Shown: piece by piece, positions 58,401 to 64,000 of the stretch | Layout: each line of letters begins with the position of its first letter | How positions within the stretch are numbered: the first letter of the stretch is position 1 | Assembly (NCBI GenBank): GCA_025504975.1 | Contig: JANUWI010000002.1 | Location: 2,542,001-2,606,000, forward strand | Source: Plenodomus lindquistii | Taxonomy: Eukaryota > Ascomycota > Dothideomycetes > Pleosporales > Leptosphaeriaceae | Reading direction: 5' to 3' | DNA: 64,000 bases | Notes under the pieces: generated by a model | What the model saw: only the letters and a program-made list of their open reading frames with translations | Databases searched by the model: none | Told to the model about the DNA's origin: nothing | Translations under genes and position numbers: made by a program

Positions 58401-58701
58401 TGTTTCTGGCGCTTGACAGGTGTGTCTGGTGGTATTAGTGGCTGCGGCGGTAGGAGATCGCGCTGGCAGTACCAATGGAAGCCTCTCCTTCACTGCGAAA
58501 GACGTCTGCGACTTTCCAGGCTCGGTGTTGTATGACAATGCCTTCGGTAGTCTTCTTGGATGTGTCGTCGGCAATACACTGCTGCAATGCCTCAATCTGG
58601 TCGGAGTAGGAGAAGGAAGGCGCTTCCTGAAGGAATTCGAGTTCGGAGTTGAGTAGGGCGGGATCAAAGGATGTTGGTATGCCTGGTGAATAGCTACTCA
58701 T
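55424..58701 (-). CDS. ctf18: Ctf18, large subunit of the alternative replication-factor C clamp loader
   Basis: AAA+ ATPase that, with Rfc2-5, Dcc1 and Ctf8, loads or unloads PCNA and supports sister-chromatid cohesion; nuclear. Exon 1 is 58701-58473 and exon 2 is 58374-55424. The 98-nt intron contains an ACTAAT branch-like site and keeps phase, giving 1059 aa. The N-terminal 320 residues are disordered and basic, with PKKRKRP-type signals. The RFC region starts LMWTEKYRAKKFTDLVGDE. Walker A GPPGLGKT lies at about 390-397, followed by EINASDERS and Walker B VVVDEVDG; sensor 1 is LILICND. The C terminus has the Ctf18 signature WVSFHEGFSNAVRK. This distinguishes it from Rfc1 (no BRCT) and Elg1. 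Intact housekeeping gene. An ATG at 58324 would give a shorter, less likely protein. Confidence 0.95.
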
Positions 58702-59375
58702 CGATTTATGTTGCGTGCATGTTTAGGGTTTGGGTGGGGGTCAAGACCAAGGTTGTGATGCGTGGTGTTCAAAGTGCCCGTTGACGCGACGCGGCGCGAC
58801 TTAGCGCGATTCTGTCTGGCGCTAACCAATTCAGGTTCTCGTCTCATGTCACCCGCAGAGCTGGCGAGTGAAACGAACATCAAGCTCGAAGCGAGGACGA
58901 ACCAAGGAAAGGGCTCTGAGGCATCTCACTCACAGCACTGTGCGCGTATGCCATACTCACTTTCAAGATAATGTACATTACCTTCGTTCAAGGCTCGTCT
59001 TCAACCATCCCCGTCTCGACTATGGTATTATGGTCATCGCAGAAACAGTCGCTGCTTTCGAGTTACACCAAATCAATATTCCGATACTATAGAATTGTTA
59101 TACCATCAGCAGTTGTCAGGCTTTGGCGACTTTTACAACGGTGTAATGACGAGAACATGGCTGGCAGACACGTGCAGCACTCCAAGCGGCAGCTGTTTAT
59201 CGATTTCTGTCACCTAGGTGCAAAAGTCATCGCTCAGCTACAATGATTACATCGCCTTCGCAAAAGATACTCATACTATATGGGCGTCGAATGTGAAATC
59301 ATCCGCGGGAGAGCTCGGCATTCTTGCCCCTACATCATGACGGCCGCAGATGTTAAGACTGACGCCAAGCGAATG
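58702..59375. other. Intergenic
   Basis: Promoter of ctf18 on the left. No gene supported. Confidence 0.4.
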
Positions 59376-59975
59376 TTAGACGTCTACAAACATTTGAGTC
59401 TTGACCCAAACACTACTCTCTCTCGCCTTCTTCAACGTCAATATCCTAGTCTTCTCCTCTTCCCCTCCGCTCTCTTCCTCATCGACATCCGCCTTGAACT
59501 TCCCCACAAGCAACACCGTCCCCAACTCGCCCAACATACGCTCCGTACTCCCCAACACCCCCGGTGTAGGCACCGCCACAGTTCTCACACTTCTCTTGTT
59601 CTCGTGCCGCATTCTGCCGCGATGCATCGTGACCCAGCGGTCCAATGTATAGGTGCTCTCAAACGCCCAGATCCAAGTTTGGAAAGGTAGAATCGCTGTT
59701 TCGGCGTGCATTTGCTTGCAGACGAGAGTAAGGGTGGTGATGTCAGGGGTGAAGGGGATTGTGTGATCAAGAACGTGTCTTTCGGATAAGAGAGGGAGTA
59801 TGGACGGAAGACAGTGGTATGCGAAGCCGGAGGGGTTGAACATGCCAGTCCAGACGGTGTTGATGTAGATCACCTGAGGGGGGAGGATGTGGGCGTAGAT
59901 CTGGAGGCGGATTTCTGCGGGCAGGGAAAGAAACGTTGGGGGTTGGTGGGCTGTCATTTTGACTTTGGGATTCAT
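59376..59975 (-). CDS. F-box-like/LPAEIR-type protein
   Basis: The frame is open from 60083. The Met at 59975 (MNPKVKMTAHQPPTFLSL) or 59957 is preferred, placing the motif near the N terminus: FLSLPAEIRLQIYAHIL, the pattern seen in the large F-box-like class of Pezizomycotina proteins. It is followed by a LVCKQMHAETA helix, typical of the same class, and a basic/acidic C terminus (DEEESGGEEEKTR). About 200 aa. A role as an adaptor for SCF ubiquitin ligases is only suggested by the motif. It has no close functional partner among its neighbours. Confidence 0.65.
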   Translation of the reverse strand: MNPKVKMTAHQPPTFLSLPAEIRLQIYAHILPPQVIYINTVWTGMFNPSGFAYHCLPSILPLLSERHVLDHTIPFTPDITTLTLVCKQMHAETAILPFQTWIWAFESTYTLDRWVTMHRGRMRHENKRSVRTVAVPTPGVLGSTERMLGELGTVLLVGKFKADVDEEESGGEEEKTRILTLKKARESSVWVKTQMFVDV

Positions 59976-60083
59976 CGCTGATTCAACTTTTGTGATCCTG
60001 CTCCTGCTGGATTTGGATGTTTCGCTGGGCGCATGAATGTATAGGATCTCTTGCATAGAGCATGCCCCGTATTTCAGGTTCAC

Positions 60084-60517
60084 TTGATGGGAGCTGAAGT
60101 CTTAACGATGAGCTCAGAAACCTCGGAAGTTGTAGATGTCGATTAAAGCGGACGTTGAATATGAGTGATCGAGAGCGGAGGGGCACGATCGACCATTCTG
60201 GCTAGACCCAAAGTAGCCAAGTGGCTTGTGGATGAAAGGAAGCTAAGTTTCCATGCCCTCAACGAGATAACTACGACATTGTGCTTAATCCGAAGTTTGA
60301 AATGTCTCATTTCATGTAACTCAGCGCGTGTACTGAAACGCTGATGAGGTTGGAGGCACGTTGACATTGACGTCATTCACTCTTGCGCCGTAACATAACT
60401 GATTCAGCTAGGTATTCCATAGCTCTGAGCTCTGGTGTGAGATTATGTGGTGCAAGTAGCGCGACAAAGCTTGCACCTCGGCATGCAGGTACAGTCTAGG
60501 TGAACTTCGTCAGCAGG
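60084..60517. other. Intergenic
   Basis: No gene supported between the F-box-like gene and the transporter 3' end. Confidence 0.4.
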
Positions 60518-62285
60518 CTAGTGCACTGCAGTCACGGTGTTTCCAGCCAAATGCTTCCTGGCAGCATCAATCCTCTCCAGTTCGATTTGCTTCGCTTTGT
60601 CATCCAGATCATCGGGAAGCGTTCCGAGAGCCCTATCTCCAAATAGCAGATCAATCTCTTCAAGCGAAAGTTGCTTTGTTTCCTGGCTATTGTAAGCACT
60701 GATCAAGCGCTGTCATCAATTGCGAGGCTTACCTTCATGAAGATCCAGATAGTCGGAAGCGTAACGAGGAGATTGAATCCCACAAAAATGAAGTAGAACC
60801 TGTACGTGATGGCGCCAAGACCGATGGGAGAGACCTGCGACCAGACCGTTCCGACAAGCCAGTTACCAATACCCGTGGCGAACGCAGACCCGCGACCACG
60901 TATGGACAACGGCATGATCTCACTCGCATAAACCCAGGAGATGGGGCCAAAAGATACGCTGAAAATGCAAGATACAAGAAATAGGAAGAAGACGCCGGCT
61001 ATCGACAAGCTATCCCTACGAGAGCCGGTGGCGCTGCCAATCTGAGACCCAATAGCGGCCTCGGCAATGAGAGCGATGGAGATACCGATCGTGCCGAAGA
61101 TGAGTGGCTTCTTGCGGCCGACTTTGTCGAGGAAGAAGAGGATGAATGCCAGGTTGAAGAGGGGACCGATGATGTTGTAGATACCGACAACGAGGATGTT
61201 GCGATCTCCCGTAATGCCTAAATTGTCGTAAAGGATAGTTCCATAATACCCAATGACATTGATACTGCAAAAGTATTAGCAAGCATATGGCATACGTGAG
61301 AAGGGTGGCATACCCAGTCATCTGCGTGAAGACCTGAACAAGGGTCGCGTGCATCAATCGTGTCCTCCATACTGGCACAGTGAACATGACTCTCCATCCT
61401 GGGGCTGTGATTGCCTTCTCCGCATCGATGGTGAGTTTGATTTCGTTAAATTCGCTCTCAATCCAGTCGTCGTTTGTACCATCGTAATGAAGCTTTCTTA
61501 GTACTCTCAACGCTTCGTCCGCACGATCGGTCTCTACCAAGTACCGCGGCGACTCCGGGAAAAACATCATACCGCAAATGAGGATGAGGCAGGGTACACA
61601 TTGGAAGGCGAGCGGAAAGCGCCAAGAGAAAGAACTCGTCTTGGGAACTTTTGAGGCTCCATATCCGACCCATGTCGAAACGATGAATCCGACACCGATC
61701 ATCTGTTGGGCAAAACCGACGATCATACCTGTGATTACTCTCAGTTGATGGAACTACAATCACAGGAAAACGGCTTGCCTCTTGTCTTCGGATGCGCGCA
61801 TTCGGCCTGGTAGATAGGGACTGACATGGACATCAAACCCACAGCCCAACCAGCAAGGATACGTCCAACGAGCATCATGGCGAGATGTCGAGATGCAGTT
61901 TGTAATATCGCGCCGATCAGGTTAATTGTGGCACCAATCATAATTGTCTTTCGTCTACCCAGACGATCCATCGTGAAGCCACCCCTGGCGACCATTAGCT
62001 TCGACTGCGCTTTGAGAAGGGCCTCCATACATGAACGAGCCAAACACTGCTCCCCCAGAAAATGTCGCATTGATGGCGCCTATGATTGCCGACGTTTTGT
62101 CGGTTTGAAAGTAATCGAGGAAGTTTTGTGATGCAATCACTATTGTCATGACACCAGAGTCATAGCTACATGTACCAACATATCAGCCTCTGATCTGTAT
62201 GGCGATATGAGTTGGCTACGAACCCAAAGAGGAAACTGCCCGTAGCAGCGAAAAGCGCCAGCCCAATGTTGAAGAGCAACCCCAT
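60518..62285 (-). CDS. MFS sugar porter
   Basis: Plasma-membrane hexose, xylose or oligosaccharide symporter of the fungal sugar porter family. Six exons: 62285-62224, 62165-62031, 61984-61779, 61728-61314, 61264-60733 and 60682-60518; 504 aa. All junctions restore family sequence, including GSFM joined to GGFTMDRLGRR and FMK joined to ETKQLSLEEIDLLFG. Introns are 46-58 nt. The one after CAHPKTRG uses a GC donor (GCAAGC at 61778). Family signatures are DRLGRR in loop 2-3, GRILAGWAVG, PESPRYL after helix 6, a second D(K)VGRKK, and the C-terminal ETK.LSLEE. Twelve helices are expected. It is on the same strand as the GH31 gene 500 bp upstream. A shared role in xylosylated-sugar use is inferred. 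Confidence 0.92.
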
Positions 62286-62786
62286 CTTTGCAACCTTCGT
62301 GAAGCTCAAAGAATGAGTACCGTGGAAAGATGAAGCTGACAAGATCCGATGTTCACCAGGTCTGCACAAGACGATTGTAAAGGGCTATAACACCCCGAAC
62401 CCGTCAGCAATAATGCCTTTTAGCCATGTCACACCAGCTTCGCACGTTGCTTTCACCCGGGACAACGTCCCTAGTCTCCTGTAGATCAGCAGACATCAGT
62501 CTGTGGTTCGAGGAACAAGCATACGGGTGCCAAGGCGAAGGAATCTGGGGATGTAACGGGATCGTTGGGGTACATTAGCGCAGCGGGGATAATGCTTATC
62601 GGGTGAAGGTTGAATCTTCCGCCAATGGTTGTGACGCCCGCAACACGATCCGGTTGGACAGAGCGCTTCACAGACTCACGCGGTGACTCTACCGTGCGGA
62701 CTACTTCCTATATTGAGGGGTACATGCGATTATGGGGTCATGTTAAAAGCGTTGAGAATACTGCTCGTGAATGTCGGCCCGCTATC
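62286..62786. other. Intergenic between GH31 and transporter genes
   Basis: 500 bp holding the terminator side of the GH31 gene and the promoter of the transporter. No specific site called. Confidence 0.4.
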
Positions 62787-64000
62787 CTATCCTAGCTTTG
62801 TCACTTTCCAGCTCCCTCCGAGCAGATCGAGACCTTGCAGCTGGTTAGCAGCATCAATTTCTAGCACACCCTTGCTGTCGCCGTTTGTAGCGACAAGGTT
62901 TGCTTTGTCACCTTCCTTCGTGCCATACAGGCGCACCTCACCACCGGAGTGGAGCCAGTCGTAGCCAAAGCCGCCCTCGCCCTCTGCTTGTCCTAAGATC
63001 AAGATTGTGCCCTCTCTGACGAACAGTGGAAGCTGCAGGAAGCCATAGTTTTCCTTGACCCAATGGCCACCTTGGCGTTCTTCCCCATTCCAGAAGTTGA
63101 ACCAACGACCGGGTGGCAGGTAGTATTCTGCATCGCCGTTTTCCTCGAAGATTGGTGCGGCTAAGATTCGGCTGCCAACCATGAACTCACGGTCCACATA
63201 CCACGAAGTTGGGTCATCAGGGAACTCGAGAGCAACGGCACGTACGCTTGTTGGCCAACCGTTTGCGACACTTTCTTCTGCTTGAGCAAAAAGGTATGGC
63301 ATGAGGCTGCGCTTCAGCTGCACCCAGTGTCGCAACACGTCGGTGCAGTTCTCCTTCTCCGTGGAGGAATTATCCACCAGCCAAGGGACCCGGTAGGAGT
63401 TGGAGCCATGGAGACGACTGTGTGAGTTGAGTAGTCCGAATGCGACCCATCGCTTGTAGATCCACGGCGGAGGGCTTCCTTCGAACCCACCGATATCACT
63501 GGTCCAGAACGCAAATGATGCAAGGCCTAGACTGAGACCTCCTCTGATGGACTCAGCGAGTGCAGCGGGAGTAGACTCGCAGTCACCGCCCCATTGCAGT
63601 GGGAAGCGCTGAGATCCTGCGCATGCTGTGCGGGCAAATAAAATAGTTTCGTTTTTCCCGTATCGCTTTTGCACAGCTTCGTAAACAAGCTTGTTGTAGA
63701 TGAAGGCGTAGAAGTTGTGCATGCGGCTTGGGTCCACAGTCTTGTCGTGCCATTGTACGTTCTTCGTAGGGATTCTTTCACCAAAGTCGGTCTTGATAGA
63801 GTTGACACCCATATCAAAGAGCTTTTCCATGCACTCCTTGAACCATTCACAGGCCTCTGGGTTCGTGAAGTCGATGATACCCATACCGGTCTGCCATAGG
63901 TCCCATTGCCAAACATCACCATTCGTCTTTTTGAGTAGATAGCCCTTGTCTGCTGCATACTTGAACACTGGACTGGCTTGCCCAATGTACGGATTGGTCC
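62787..64000 (-). CDS. GH31 glycosidase, alpha-xylosidase (YicI) type, partial
   Basis: C-terminal part, in frame to the window edge; the 5' part lies beyond 64000. It starts within NPYIGQASPVFKYAADKGYL. The nucleophile Asp is in SIKTDFGERIP and the acid/base Asp in WGGDCEST. Further family landmarks are FARTACAGSQRFP, WTSDIGGFEG, LLNSHSRLHGS and the YLPPGRWFNFW of the C-terminal beta domain. The KTDFGER form, rather than the WxDMNE form of alpha-glucosidases, points to alpha-xylosidases that remove xylose from xyloglucan oligosaccharides. No signal peptide can be judged. Its neighbour is a sugar porter, suggesting import followed by intracellular hydrolysis (inference). Confidence 0.9.
   Translation of the reverse strand, partial: TNPYIGQASPVFKYAADKGYLLKKTNGDVWQWDLWQTGMGIIDFTNPEACEWFKECMEKLFDMGVNSIKTDFGERIPTKNVQWHDKTVDPSRMHNFYAFIYNKLVYEAVQKRYGKNETILFARTACAGSQRFPLQWGGDCESTPAALAESIRGGLSLGLASFAFWTSDIGGFEGSPPPWIYKRWVAFGLLNSHSRLHGSNSYRVPWLVDNSSTEKENCTDVLRHWVQLKRSLMPYLFAQAEESVANGWPTSVRAVALEFPDDPTSWYVDREFMVGSRILAAPIFEENGDAEYYLPPGRWFNFWNGEERQGGHWVKENYGFLQLPLFVREGTILILGQAEGEGGFGYDWLHSGGEVRLYGTKEGDKANLVATNGDSKGVLEIDAANQLQGLDLLGGSWKVTKLG

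Overview
The window looks like nuclear DNA of a filamentous ascomycete (Pezizomycotina, probably a Dothideomycete; the class is inference). The reasons are short 45-65 nt introns with CTAAC/CTAAT-like branch sites, a fungal-type starch enzyme set with CBM20 domains, an initiator tRNA-Met, and a 13.6-kb extremely AT-rich island in which repeated DNA carries almost only C-to-T and G-to-A differences, the mark of repeat-induced point mutation (RIP).

Left arm (1-17.1 kb), gene-bearing and apparently intact. A secreted GH13 alpha-amylase (284-2183, minus) and a secreted AA13 starch-oxidising LPMO (3619-4965, plus) are divergently transcribed. Both end in CBM20 starch-binding domains, so they look like a starch-degradation pair. 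A secreted M14 carboxypeptidase lies at 8614-10095. Interleaved are three members of a protein family I do not recognise (5681-8041, 12086-13828, 16098-17087). They share two modules, an E....LP(Q/N) block and a GL..LP.G...LT block. A further unknown ORF lies at 14736-15683.

Island (about 17.14-30.77 kb), a nested transposon cemetery. A Ty1/Copia retrotransposon (20168-27560) can be delimited exactly: two 182-bp LTRs, a 5-bp ATACG target duplication, and a primer-binding site matching the anticodon arm of initiator tRNA-Met. It sits inside an older element or repeat pair (ends near 17.41-17.59 and 29.82-30.00 kb). It is itself interrupted by a 738-bp TA-flanked inverted-repeat element (23235-23972) that is less decayed.

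Middle (30.8-53.5 kb), a decaying accessory region. Several genes are recognisable but carry stop codons inside otherwise continuous reading frames. They are an unknown gene at 31.1 kb, an SDR with TGA inside its TGxxxGxG motif (33.8-34.9 kb), a coiled-coil gene at 38.5 kb, and a patatin-like phospholipase with three TAGs (48.0-50.1 kb). The region also holds the initiator tRNA gene, a degenerate inverted copy of it, and two related MITEs (46488-46608, 51838-52011). Two unknown genes (43.3 and 53.5 kb) share an acidic N-terminal DPxxEAxxxAR motif.

Right arm (54-64 kb), conserved and compact: two small unknown genes, the clamp-loader subunit Ctf18, an F-box-like protein, and a sugar transporter next to a GH31 alpha-xylosidase-type glycosidase that runs off the window end. 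The last two suggest uptake and hydrolysis of xylosylated oligosaccharides.
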